A stretch of DNA of 60,703 bases. It comes from VGEM01 sp033764265 (lineage in GTDB: Bacteria > Pseudomonadota > Alphaproteobacteria > Rhodospirillales > Rhodospirillaceae). The position numbers were made by a program, and so were the translations under genes. Below are positions 8,270 to 16,706 of this stretch, one piece after another (positions within the stretch are counted from its first letter, which is position 1; each line of letters opens with the position of its first letter). The stretch covers positions 1 through 60,703 of the forward strand of contig JANRJB010000389.1 of NCBI GenBank assembly GCA_033764265.1, written 5' to 3'. A model generated the notes under the pieces. The model was not told the DNA's origin and made no database searches. It saw nothing but the letters and a program-made list of their open reading frames with translations.

Positions 8270-8574
8270 GGCGGCGCGCCAAGCTCGATGGTCTGCACGA
8301 TCGCACCGGACGCGGCGTCGACCAGCACGATCCGATCGGGCGCGCCGCCGCCGCTCAACGCCACGGCCAGGCGGCCCGCTTCCGCCGTCGCCACCGACAC
8401 GATCCGCGTGCCTGCGGGCTGGTGCAACAGCACGGTCGCGGGCGCGCCCTCGGATAACGCCGGCGGCGCGGGGCGCATCGCCAGGCCGACGATGCCGTAG
8501 ATCACCGCCGCCAGCGCCACCGCGCACGCGATGCCCAGGCCGATGACGAGCATGCGCAGGGTTTCGATCTTCAT
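8266..8574 (-). CDS. Small membrane-anchored protein, DUF6476-like
   Basis: 102 residues: a short N-terminus (MKIETLRM), one transmembrane helix at about 8-32 (LVIGLGIACAVALAAVIYG), then a likely periplasmic domain containing GTRIVSVATAEAGRLAVAL and RIVLVDAASGAIVQTIEL, two beta-strand-like repeats. This resembles the alphaproteobacterial DUF6476 group, from memory only. Its stop overlaps the start of the JAMM peptidase, so the pair is probably an operon. rluD is divergent. Confidence 0.65.
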   Translation of the reverse strand: MKIETLRMLVIGLGIACAVALAAVIYGIVGLAMRPAPPALSEGAPATVLLHQPAGTRIVSVATAEAGRLAVALSGGGAPDRIVLVDAASGAIVQTIELGAPP

Positions 8575-8657
8575 GAAAAGCAGGGCTCGCCGTGACGCGC
8601 CGCACCGATGGCGCTACAGTCCGGCCGCGAAGCTACGACCCCGCCCGCGCGCCTGCA

Positions 8658-9656
8658 ATGCCGATGGCCCCTGCCGCCGACCCGAATTCGCCCGAACTGC
8701 CGCGCGTCGACGCCGAGACCGCCGGGCGTCGGCTGGATGCGTGGCTGGCCGCGCAATGCCCGGCGCTGTCGCGCTCGCGCCTCAAGCAGCTGATCCTGGA
8801 CGGGCGAGCCGCGGTGAACGGCCGCGTGCAGCGCGAACCTGCGGCGAAACTGCGGCCCGGAGATGCGGTGACGCTGAATGTCCCGCCGCCGCGACCGGCC
8901 GAACCGCCGGCCCAGGGGGCGGATTTGGATATCGTGTTCGAGGACGAGCACCTGATCGTGGTCGACAAACCGGCGGGCATGGTCGTTCATCCGGCGCCGG
9001 GAAATCCCGACAACACGCTGGTCAATGCCCTGCTGGCCCATTGCGGCGACTCCCTGCGCGGGATCGGCGGGGTCGCACGACCCGGCATCGTGCACCGCAT
9101 CGATAAGGACACGAGCGGACTGCTGGTCGCCGCCAAGACCGAGGTCGCGCACGTCGGACTGTCTGCGCAACTGGCCGCGCATACCATGGAGCGGGTCTAC
9201 GATGCGCTGGTGTGGGGCATCCCCCGCCCGGCCACGGGCCGCATCGTCGGCGCCATCGGCCGCAGCGCCGCCAATCGCAAGAAAATGGCGGTGGTGAAAG
9301 CCGGCGGCAAGGCGGCCGAAACCGCCTACGCGACACGGCGCGCGTTCGGCGGTTTGGCGGCGTGGGTGACCTGCCGGCTCAAGACCGGCCGTACACACCA
9401 GATCAGGGTGCACATGGCCGCGCGCGGACACCCGCTGGTCGGCGACCCGGTCTACGGCGGTGCGCGCAGGCTGCCGAAGAACGCGCCGGCCGCCGCCGCC
9501 GCCGCGGTGCAGGCGTTCAAGCGCCAGGCGCTGCATGCGCGCACCTTGGGCTTCGTGCATCCGGTGACCGGGCAGCGGCTGGCGTTCGAGCGTCCGCCGC
9601 CGCGCGATTTTGCTGACCTGGCCGCGGCGCTGGGCCGCGTCACCGACGGGGGTTAG
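8658..9656 (+). CDS. rluD: Ribosomal large subunit pseudouridine synthase, RluD type
   Basis: Converts uridines to pseudouridine in 23S rRNA. It has an N-terminal S4 RNA-binding domain (LDAWLAAQCPALSRSRLKQLI, DGRAAVNG), then the RluA-family catalytic domain with the motif GIVHRIDKDTSGLLV, whose Asp is the catalytic residue, and RLKTGRTHQIRVHMA and GHPLVGDPVYGG. A poly-Ala insert sits before FKRQALHARTLGF. ATG 8658 starts just before the S4 domain; a GTG at 8592 would add 22 residues. About 330 residues. Convergent with and overlapping the next gene by 4 bases. Confidence 0.9.
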   Translation: MPMAPAADPNSPELPRVDAETAGRRLDAWLAAQCPALSRSRLKQLILDGRAAVNGRVQREPAAKLRPGDAVTLNVPPPRPAEPPAQGADLDIVFEDEHLIVVDKPAGMVVHPAPGNPDNTLVNALLAHCGDSLRGIGGVARPGIVHRIDKDTSGLLVAAKTEVAHVGLSAQLAAHTMERVYDALVWGIPRPATGRIVGAIGRSAANRKKMAVVKAGGKAAETAYATRRAFGGLAAWVTCRLKTGRTHQIRVHMAARGHPLVGDPVYGGARRLPKNAPAAAAAAVQAFKRQALHARTLGFVHPVTGQRLAFERPPPRDFADLAAALGRVTDGG

Positions 9657-10174
9657 CGCAGCGCCGGACCGGTATTCGCGGCGGTTTGGGCTTTTTCCTT
9701 GCCCTCTGGCTCGTAGACCGACTCCACGTCGGGGCCCCATTTGGCCACCAGTTCCTTCTGCTGCGCGCGCATGCCTTCGACCCGACGGCCCGCGGTCATG
9801 GTCATGAACGAGCCGATGATCGACGGCATGGTGGCGTACAGCGCCCAACCAAACAGCGAGGCAACGTAGATCAACAGGTGGAACCAAAGATTGGTGATGA
9901 TGGCGAGCGCCCCGTCGACGGTGTGATCGCCGAACCACAGGTCCGTCAGGTAGGGTGCCGCCCCGGCCATGTTGAAGGCGCCGACGGTGATGCCCGCATA
10001 GTAGCCCTTGCCGCGTTCGATCAGGAACGCGACGCCGGTGGGCAAAAGCGCAACCGACAGCACGACGACGGTGGGAATGATCATCAGCGCCACCGGCACC
10101 GCGATCATGAAATACAGGAACGCGTTGCTGCGGCGCTTTTGCGATCCGATCGCCTGTGCGGGTGCCTTGCCCAT
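9653..10174 (-). CDS. Integral membrane protein beside the pseudokinase
   Basis: 173 residues with about three hydrophobic segments: FLYFMIAVPVALMIIPTVVV, then a second around SVALLPTGVAFLIE, and LWFHLLIYVASLFGWALYA. N-terminus MGKAPAQAIGSQKRRSN is basic, so probably cytoplasmic; the C-terminus is charged (EPEGKEKAQT). No family recognised. It begins 9 bp after the stop of the kinase-like gene, which itself ends in a membrane helix; the tight spacing suggests the two products act together in the membrane. Confidence 0.7.
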   Translation of the reverse strand: MGKAPAQAIGSQKRRSNAFLYFMIAVPVALMIIPTVVVLSVALLPTGVAFLIERGKGYYAGITVGAFNMAGAAPYLTDLWFGDHTVDGALAIITNLWFHLLIYVASLFGWALYATMPSIIGSFMTMTAGRRVEGMRAQQKELVAKWGPDVESVYEPEGKEKAQTAANTGPALR

Positions 10175-10183
10175 GGCGCGCCC

Positions 10184-12283
10184 CTAGAACGCCGCCGACA
10201 GCAGGAACACGGTATAGGTCAGCAAGCTGATGACCACGCCCGAGATCGCCGCCATCTGGCGGCCTTGCTTGATGGCCGATTCCTGCCGGTCGATCTGCCC
10301 GTGCTCGAGGTCGTAAATCTGCTTTTCGGCCGCGGCGTACTCCGCCTTGGCCCACGCGAAACCTTCGGCGTCGCGCTGGCGTTCCTCGGGGTTGTCGAGA
10401 AAATTGTAGAGCTCGGCCAGGTTGCCCTTGCGCACCAGCTTGGGGATTTCCTTCTCGATATCCTTGCGCTTGGGCCGGTTGTTATAGCTGTTGATCACCG
10501 GCCCCATCAGTCCGCCGACCCAACTGGCCAGGCCGAACAGCGTGTCCGGACCCAGGCGCCATTGCACGATCGCCAGCACGCTTAGCATGCCGATGGTGGC
10601 GCGATCGGGGCGCGGATCGTTCATGGCGTCGATCTGGGTGGCCACGCCCTTGGCGTAACGGGCGCGCAGGAACGCCGCGACATGGCGGTCGACCGGCCAC
10701 AGCTTGGTGTTCGCGGTCTTCGCCACAGCGTCGAGCGCCGGCAGCACGCTTTTCACCTCCATCACGTAATGCCGATCGATCAGGGGGCTCATGCAGAACA
10801 TCCACTCGTTCAGTTCGTACAGGCAGCGCTCGATCCCGGCCCCCGAGTTGGGATCTTTCAGGTAGTTGCGGATGTCCTTGTACATGGTCTCGAACGCACC
10901 GTTGTCGGCGCTGTACTTGCCCTGCGCGCCCAGCCAGTAGCGCCACAGCTCCTTGTTGATGAAGTCGGTGTAGGGTTGCATCTTCTGGCGCATCAGCATG
11001 GCGACCGCCAGCGCGCTGCCGAAACCCTCGATGCGCACGGCGAAGTCGCGGAAGCGGATCGGCGCGCGCGGATCGAGCACCATCAGGACGCGCGCGACCA
11101 GCAGGTCCTGCTGGTCCTTCTGCATGCCGGCCATGGCCAGCGCGTTCTTGATGGTGGCGGCGATGGCGTCGGCCAGGTCGGTGTTTTCCAGCCCTCGCCG
11201 GATCCAAATCTCCAGCGATCCGTCGGTGATGATCTGCGCCGCCTTGTCCCAGTTGCGCCACATGGCGTAGGCCAGCGGACGGATCGAAAAGAACTCCTGA
11301 TCCGCGAACTTGAACGCACGCTGCGACTGGGATTCAGTGCGAGCCTGCACCGGCGTCAGGCGCTTGCCGTTCAGCCACAGGTCGATGTTCTCGGGCAGCC
11401 AGCGCTGTTCGATGTCGTCGGTCAGCAGGCCCCGGAAAAACTCGATCAGCGAAACCTGGACACGCTCGTCGTTGACCAGCGTGGCGTACGAACCTTCCTT
11501 GATCTTGCGCCGCAGGATCTCGGCGTCGGACAACCCCTGCACCGGGTTGCGGCCGATCGAGATCACCAGCAGCGTCGCGCCCAGCGCGTACATGTCGTCG
11601 GCGAACGTGCCCGACCCGCGGCCGGCCGGCGTCGACATGCCGGACTCGATCGGTTCCAGGATCGCCGGCTGGTCGTACGCCGGCACGCTCATGGTGCAGT
11701 CACCCAGCACGATCTTGGTCTGCTGCTCGTCCATGAAGAACAGGTTGTCGGGACGGATGGCGCGGTGGGTGATGCCCTTGTGGTGCAGCTCGTTCAGCGC
11801 CTCGGCCAGCGGCTTGATGACGTGCTTGGGGAACATGTGGTCGGGGATGCGCTTGGCCATACCCGACAGCGACTCCATCACCTTGCCGCCCATCGGCCGG
11901 TAGTAGATGACGATCACGCACTTGCGGTCGACCGGCGGCCATTCGGCCACGCCCCAATCCACCATGTGCAGGGTGTTGGGAATTTCGTTGCCCTTGAGCA
12001 CGCGCATGACGCTGATGCGCGGCAGCATCTCGGGCTTGCAGACCAGGGCGAACAGCGGGCGGCCTTCCTGCTTGCGGTCGGTCACCTCGAACGCCTGCGC
12101 GCACGGCATGTCGAGCGCCGGAATCGCGCGGTCGCAATAGATGGTGTAGCGGTCGCGGACGGTGATGAAGCTGCCGCTGGGGGCGCTGGGCGTGCGCAAG
12201 GGCGGAGGCGACGGCGCGGCGGTGGCCGACTCGGGCACCACCTCGACAGCCGTATTGCTCAGGTCCTCAGCCGCTTCGGCCAT
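10184..12283 (-). CDS. Tail-anchored Ser/Thr protein kinase-like protein, probable pseudokinase
   Basis: 699 residues. Residues about 45-320 follow a eukaryotic-like kinase fold: a candidate VAIK lysine in LFALVCK (K83), a catalytic loop HRAIRPDN (173-180), GDC at the DFG position (D195) and DDMYALGATLL for subdomain IX. The HRD aspartate is Ala175 and the catalytic-loop Lys is Arg177, so phosphotransfer is unlikely, though nucleotide binding may persist. A long helical region follows, ending in one membrane helix (SGVVISLLTYTVFLLSAAF) at the extreme C-terminus. It is upstream of a membrane protein gene. Likely a scaffold or sensor; its partners are unknown. Confidence 0.8.
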   Translation of the reverse strand: MAEAAEDLSNTAVEVVPESATAAPSPPPLRTPSAPSGSFITVRDRYTIYCDRAIPALDMPCAQAFEVTDRKQEGRPLFALVCKPEMLPRISVMRVLKGNEIPNTLHMVDWGVAEWPPVDRKCVIVIYYRPMGGKVMESLSGMAKRIPDHMFPKHVIKPLAEALNELHHKGITHRAIRPDNLFFMDEQQTKIVLGDCTMSVPAYDQPAILEPIESGMSTPAGRGSGTFADDMYALGATLLVISIGRNPVQGLSDAEILRRKIKEGSYATLVNDERVQVSLIEFFRGLLTDDIEQRWLPENIDLWLNGKRLTPVQARTESQSQRAFKFADQEFFSIRPLAYAMWRNWDKAAQIITDGSLEIWIRRGLENTDLADAIAATIKNALAMAGMQKDQQDLLVARVLMVLDPRAPIRFRDFAVRIEGFGSALAVAMLMRQKMQPYTDFINKELWRYWLGAQGKYSADNGAFETMYKDIRNYLKDPNSGAGIERCLYELNEWMFCMSPLIDRHYVMEVKSVLPALDAVAKTANTKLWPVDRHVAAFLRARYAKGVATQIDAMNDPRPDRATIGMLSVLAIVQWRLGPDTLFGLASWVGGLMGPVINSYNNRPKRKDIEKEIPKLVRKGNLAELYNFLDNPEERQRDAEGFAWAKAEYAAAEKQIYDLEHGQIDRQESAIKQGRQMAAISGVVISLLTYTVFLLSAAF

Positions 12284-12454
12284 GGCACACTGCCCTCAGA
12301 CGCGAGACCCGCTTCTGCCGGTCTCCCGGCAATATACGGGACCGTCAAGGCCAGCACAAACCCGTTCAGGACTCGTTAACGAATTGCCGGCGGCGGGGGC
12401 CGGCGCCCAACCCCAGGTTCTTTCGAGGGCTTTGCGGCGATTTCAGCCCCAAGA

Positions 12455-13729
12455 TCAGCCCAAGAACGGGTCGCGCACCAGGATGGTGTCGTCGCGTTCC
12501 GGGCTGGTGGACAGCATGGCGACCGGGGCCTCGATCAGTTCCTCGATCCGGCGGATGTACTTGATGGCCTCGGCCGGCAGGTGGGCCCAGCTGCGGGCGC
12601 CACGGGTGCTGTGCTGCCAGCCGGTCATGGTCTCGTATACCGGCGTCACGCGCGCCTGTTCGGCCATCGACGACGGGAACCGGTCGATGCGCCGGCCATC
12701 GAGCTGATAGCCGACGCACACGTTGATCTGGGGCAGCGTGTCCAGCACGTCGAGCTTGGTCAACGCGATGCCGGTGATGCCGGCGACCTTGATGGCCTGG
12801 CGCACCATCACGGCGTCGAACCAGCCGCAGCGCCGCCGCCGGCCGGTGACGGTGCCGAATTCGAAGCCGCGCTCGCCCAGCAGCTGGCCGACCGCGTCGG
12901 TCAGCTCGGTCGGGAACGGGCCGGACCCGACCCGCGTGGTGTAGGCCTTGGTGATGCCGAGCACGTAGCCGACCGCGCTGGGCCCCAGGCCGGCGCCGGC
13001 CGCGGCCGTTCCCGCGACCGTGTTGGACGACGTGACATAGGGATAGGTGCCGTGATCGACATCGAGCATCACGCCCTGCGCGCCCTCGAACAGGATGCGC
13101 CGGCCGGCGCGGCGCGCTTCGTCGAGCAGCGACCACACCGGGGCCGCGAACGGCAGCAGCTTGGGCGCGAGGTCCTTGAGGGCCGCGATCAGGTCCTTCG
13201 CGACCACCTCGGGCTGGCCGAGCCCGCGCAGCAGCGCGTTATGATGAGCCAGCAGGCGTTCGACCTTGAAAGCGATGGTGGCGTCGTCGGCCAGGTCGCA
13301 CACGCGAATCGCACGGCGCGCGACCTTGTCCTCGTAGGCCGGTCCGATGCCGCGCCCGGTGGTGCCGATCTTGGCCGCGCCGGCGGCGGCCTCGCGCGCC
13401 TGATCGAGATTGCGATGCAAGGGCAGGATCAGGCAGGCATTGTCGGCCAGCCGCAAGACCTCGGGCGTGATCCTGACCCCCTGCTCGCCGATCTTGCGGA
13501 TCTCGTCCATCAGCGCCCACGGATCGACCACCACACCGTTGCCGATGAACGACGGCTTGCCGCGCACCACGCCCGACGGCAGCAGGCTGAGCTTGAAGGT
13601 CTGATTGCCGATGACCAGGGTATGGCCGGCGTTGTGGCCGCCCTGGAAGCGCACCACCATGTCGGCGCGCTCCGACAGCCAGTCGACGATCTTGCCCTTG
13701 CCTTCGTCGCCCCATTGCGAGCCGACCAC
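12455..13729 (-). CDS. purA: Adenylosuccinate synthetase
   Basis: Condenses IMP with aspartate using GTP, the first committed step to AMP. Motifs: GSQWGDEGKGKIVDWL P-loop, FQGGHNAGHTLV, GTTGRGIGPAYEDK, FEGAQGVMLDVDHGTYPYVT and LTKLDVLD. The start is odd: family members begin MxNVxVVG, but here the codon in that place is AAG, and the first recognised start is GTG at 13729, which trims about five residues of the first strand. A Shine-Dalgarno-like GGGAAGGG is placed for the AAG position rather than the GTG. The hisZ stop lies upstream in the same frame. The gene identity is certain; the start is not. Confidence 0.93.
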   Translation of the reverse strand: MVGSQWGDEGKGKIVDWLSERADMVVRFQGGHNAGHTLVIGNQTFKLSLLPSGVVRGKPSFIGNGVVVDPWALMDEIRKIGEQGVRITPEVLRLADNACLILPLHRNLDQAREAAAGAAKIGTTGRGIGPAYEDKVARRAIRVCDLADDATIAFKVERLLAHHNALLRGLGQPEVVAKDLIAALKDLAPKLLPFAAPVWSLLDEARRAGRRILFEGAQGVMLDVDHGTYPYVTSSNTVAGTAAAGAGLGPSAVGYVLGITKAYTTRVGSGPFPTELTDAVGQLLGERGFEFGTVTGRRRRCGWFDAVMVRQAIKVAGITGIALTKLDVLDTLPQINVCVGYQLDGRRIDRFPSSMAEQARVTPVYETMTGWQHSTRGARSWAHLPAEAIKYIRRIEELIEAPVAMLSTSPERDDTILVRDPFLG

Positions 13730-13762
13730 GGCGACGTTGCTCTTGTGCGAGGCCCTTCCCTC

Positions 13763-14890
13763 TTATGATTTTGCAATGGCGACCGGCGCGCCGCGCGCGA
13801 TCACGTGGCTGCAGCCCAGCCGCGCCGCGGCCGCGGCCGGCGCGTCGGCCGCGGTCAGGCCGCCGACGACCGCCCAGCCGTCGGCCTGCAGCGCGCGCAC
13901 GACGGCGCGATCGGTTCCGGCGGGCGCATACACCCGCTTGACGCCGTTGCGGCGCGGCGCGACCGCGAGCAACGGTTCGACCAAAAGGGTCGCCCCGGTG
14001 GCGGGTTCGCCCGACGGCAGCAGGTAACGTCCGCCGCGGCCGATCTCGCGCTGCGAGCCGGCGGCGAAGATCGAAAAGGTGATGCCACTGTGATACTCGA
14101 AACCGCGATTCTCCACGGGATCCACGGTCAGGATCAGGTCGGGCAGCGACGCCTTGACGGCCTGCGCCACCGCCGCCAGGCCCGCCCATTCGGCGGCGGC
14201 GGCCGGCGGCAGAGACAATGCCGCGATGCGCGCGGCGGCGCGGTCGAACGGCCCCGAGGCAGCCACCAGGCCGGTCAGCGCCGCGCCGGCCGCCCCGGCG
14301 TGGGCGGCGATCAGGGCGATGTCCTTGTGGTCGAGCGCGTCGCGCAGCGCGGCCGACATGGCGGGCACCAGCGCGCGCACCAGCGTCGGGATGCTCAGGT
14401 CGACCGTCAGGCCGCCCACACCCAGGGCGCGCAACGCCTCGACCGTGACGACGATGGCTTCGGCGTCGGCGGCCGGATCGGCGACGCCGATCAGCTCCAG
14501 CCCCGCTTGCGTGAACTGGCGTTCGGGTTCCAGCTGGGTGCCCTGTACCCGCAGCACGGGGCCCGCATACATCAGGCGCAGCGGCCGCGGCGCAGCGGCC
14601 AGGCGCGAACCGGCGATGCGCGCGATCTGGGTGGTGATGTCCGCGCGCATGCCCAGTGTGCGGTGCGAGGCGGGATCGAGCATGCGGAAGATGCGCGCGG
14701 CCATCGGCGCGCCGACACCCGACAACAGCGCGTCCTCGAACTCCACCAGCGGCGGCTTGACCAGTTCGTAGCCGTTGGCGGCGAACGACCGGCACAGGCT
14801 GTCGACCGTCGCCGCCTCGAAGGCGGCGTCGGGCGGCAGAAGATCGCGCAACCCTTCGGGCAGAAGAGTCTTGGTGATCGGATCGCTCAT
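13763..14890 (-). CDS. hisZ: ATP phosphoribosyltransferase regulatory subunit
   Basis: A histidyl-tRNA synthetase paralogue that assembles with short HisG to make the first histidine-pathway enzyme and confer feedback control. Class II fold signs: LLPEGLRDLLPPDAAF at the N-terminus, motif-2 region ASHRTLGMRADITTQIAR, and YAGPVLRVQGTQLEPERQFTQAGLELIG. About 375 residues, lacking the anticodon-binding domain of true HisRS, which favours HisZ. Start ATG 14890 (MSDPITKTLLPEG). It is upstream of purA by about 33 bp, an order common in alphaproteobacteria. hisG is not in the window. Confidence 0.9.
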   Translation of the reverse strand: MSDPITKTLLPEGLRDLLPPDAAFEAATVDSLCRSFAANGYELVKPPLVEFEDALLSGVGAPMAARIFRMLDPASHRTLGMRADITTQIARIAGSRLAAAPRPLRLMYAGPVLRVQGTQLEPERQFTQAGLELIGVADPAADAEAIVVTVEALRALGVGGLTVDLSIPTLVRALVPAMSAALRDALDHKDIALIAAHAGAAGAALTGLVAASGPFDRAAARIAALSLPPAAAAEWAGLAAVAQAVKASLPDLILTVDPVENRGFEYHSGITFSIFAAGSQREIGRGGRYLLPSGEPATGATLLVEPLLAVAPRRNGVKRVYAPAGTDRAVVRALQADGWAVVGGLTAADAPAAAAARLGCSHVIARGAPVAIAKS

Positions 14891-14996
14891 GGGTCGGACC
14901 TGAGGGCGGGCCGCGGCGTCGCGGCCCCGCACGCAAACGCGTGCTTATACGCCCGCCGACCACCCCCAACAAGGCCGTTCGGACGGCCGAAAACGC

Positions 14997-16580
14997 TTAG
15001 AACGCAAGCGTTTGGGCCTGCTTCACGTGCGCCAGCGCCTGGACCTTGGCCAGTACCGCCTCGCCGACCGGCTGGTCAAGATTGAGCAGCGCCAGCGCAT
15101 CGCCGCCCGAGGCCGCGCGGCCCAGGTGGAACGATGCGATGTTGACGCCGGCCTGGCCGAGCGTGGTGCCCAGCGCGCCGATGAAACCCGGCTTGTCGTC
15201 GTTGACGACGTACAGCATGTGCGGGCCGACCTCGGCCTCGATATGAATGGCGTTGACGTCCACCAGCCGCGGCAGGCTGCCGCCGAACAGCGTGCCCGAC
15301 ACCGAACGGGTCTGGCGCTCGGTGGTCACGGTCAGCGTGATCAGCGTCTGATACAGGTCGTGTTCGCCGCGCTTGATCTCGGTGACCTCGATGTTGCGCT
15401 GGCGGGCGATCGCCGGCGCGTTGACCATGTTGACGCTTTCCATCAACGGGCCCAACAGACCGGCCAGCACGACGGCAGTGATCGGACGGGTGTTCAGTTC
15501 GGCGACATGGCCCGCGTAGTCGAGCGTGATCGCCTTGATGCCCGACTGGGTGATCTGGCCGGCGAAGCTGCCTAGTTGTTCGGCGAGCTTCATGTACGGT
15601 TTCAGCTTGGGCGCGTCCTCGGCCGAGACCGAGGGCATGTTGAGCGCATTGGTCACCGCGCCCGACAGCAGGAAGTCGGCCATTTGCTCGGCCACCTGCA
15701 GCGCCACGTTCTCCTGGGCTTCGTTGGTCGAGGCGCCCAGGTGCGGTGTGCAGATGACGTTTTCGTGCCCGAACAGGGGATGCGACGTGGCGGGTTCGAC
15801 CTCGAATACGTCGAGCGCCGCACCGGCGACCTGGCCGCTGTCGAGCGCGGCCTTGAGGTCGGATTCGTTCACCAGCCCGCCGCGCGCGCAGTTGATGATG
15901 CGCACGCCCTTCTTCATCGTGGCGATGGTCTTGGCGTTGACGATGTTGCGCGTGCCGTCGGTCAAGGGCGTGTGCAGCGTGATGAAGTCGGCGCGTTTGA
16001 ACAGCGTCTCGAGGTCGACCTTTTCCACGCCGAGGTCGCGGGCCCGTTCGGGCGACAGGAACGGATCGAACGCGACCACGCGCATCTTCAGGCCGAGCGC
16101 GCGGTCGGCGACGATCGAGCCGATGTTGCCGCAGCCGATCACGCCGAGCGTCTTGCCGTACAGCTCGACGCCCATGAACTTCGATTTTTCCCATTTGCCG
16201 GCGTGGGTCGAGGCGTTGGCCTGGGGGATCTGGCGGGCCAGCGCCATCATCATCGACAGCGCATGCTCGGCGGTGGTGATGGCGTTGCCGAACGGCGTGT
16301 TCATCACCACCACGCCGCGCGCGGTGGCCGCCTCGACATCGACGTTGTCCACACCGATGCCGGCGCGGCCCACCACCTTCAGGCGCGGCGCGGCCGCCCG
16401 AATGTCGGCGGTGACCTTGGTGGCCGAGCGGATCGCCAGGCCGTCGTAATCCTTGATGATCGCCTTCAATTCGTCGGGCTTGAGGCCGGTCTTGATGTCG
16501 GTCGCGACGCCGCGCTGCTTGAAGATGTCGACGGCGGCGGCGGACAGCTTGTCGCTGATCAGGACTTTGGGGGTGGACAT
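14997..16580 (-). CDS. serA: D-3-phosphoglycerate dehydrogenase
   Basis: Oxidises 3-phosphoglycerate to 3-phosphohydroxypyruvate, the first step of serine synthesis. 527 residues, the long form: substrate and NAD domains (GCGNIGSIVADRALG; catalytic Arg in INCARGGLVNE; Glu in DVFEVEPA; His in CTPHLGAST), an intervening domain from about residue 315, and a C-terminal ACT domain ending in LYVVNDDKPGFIGALGTTLG. The ACT domain is the usual serine-feedback site. Lies downstream of serC, with a hairpin-rich 113-bp spacer between them. Confidence 0.96.
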   Translation of the reverse strand: MSTPKVLISDKLSAAAVDIFKQRGVATDIKTGLKPDELKAIIKDYDGLAIRSATKVTADIRAAAPRLKVVGRAGIGVDNVDVEAATARGVVVMNTPFGNAITTAEHALSMMMALARQIPQANASTHAGKWEKSKFMGVELYGKTLGVIGCGNIGSIVADRALGLKMRVVAFDPFLSPERARDLGVEKVDLETLFKRADFITLHTPLTDGTRNIVNAKTIATMKKGVRIINCARGGLVNESDLKAALDSGQVAGAALDVFEVEPATSHPLFGHENVICTPHLGASTNEAQENVALQVAEQMADFLLSGAVTNALNMPSVSAEDAPKLKPYMKLAEQLGSFAGQITQSGIKAITLDYAGHVAELNTRPITAVVLAGLLGPLMESVNMVNAPAIARQRNIEVTEIKRGEHDLYQTLITLTVTTERQTRSVSGTLFGGSLPRLVDVNAIHIEAEVGPHMLYVVNDDKPGFIGALGTTLGQAGVNIASFHLGRAASGGDALALLNLDQPVGEAVLAKVQALAHVKQAQTLAF

Positions 16581-16599
16581 CGCATCTACCTCGACTGTC

Positions 16600-16706
16600 G
16601 TCCTGGGACCTGTTCCCAGGACCCAGGGTTAAAACCTGAATCGACGTTGTTGCTCTGGATCCTGGGGCTAAACCCCAGGATGAAATCTGCTTTTCAAGCA
16701 GATTTC
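16600..16706 (-). promoter_or_regulatory. Three consecutive perfect hairpins between serC and serA
   Basis: On the minus strand from serC to serA: GAAATCTGCTT/AAGCAGATTTC (11 bp, 3-base loop) spanning the serC stop codon; ATCCTGGGG/CCCCAGGAT (9 bp, 5-base loop); and GTCCTGGGA/TCCCAGGAC (9 bp, 5-base loop). None is followed by a clear T-run. The second and third share the TCCTGGG core. Only about 20 bases, with a GAGGTAG ribosome site, separate the last hairpin from the serA ATG. Possible attenuator, transcript-stabilising element or partial terminator. Confidence 0.6.

Noticed and set aside
10682..12379. A 565-residue open frame antisense to the pseudokinase
   Set aside because: Shadow frame of the real gene; low-complexity composition and no recognisable motifs.
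13239..14972. A 577-residue minus-strand frame spanning hisZ and purA
   Set aside because: It is the alternate frame of two well-identified genes and is Arg/Gly/Pro-rich noise.
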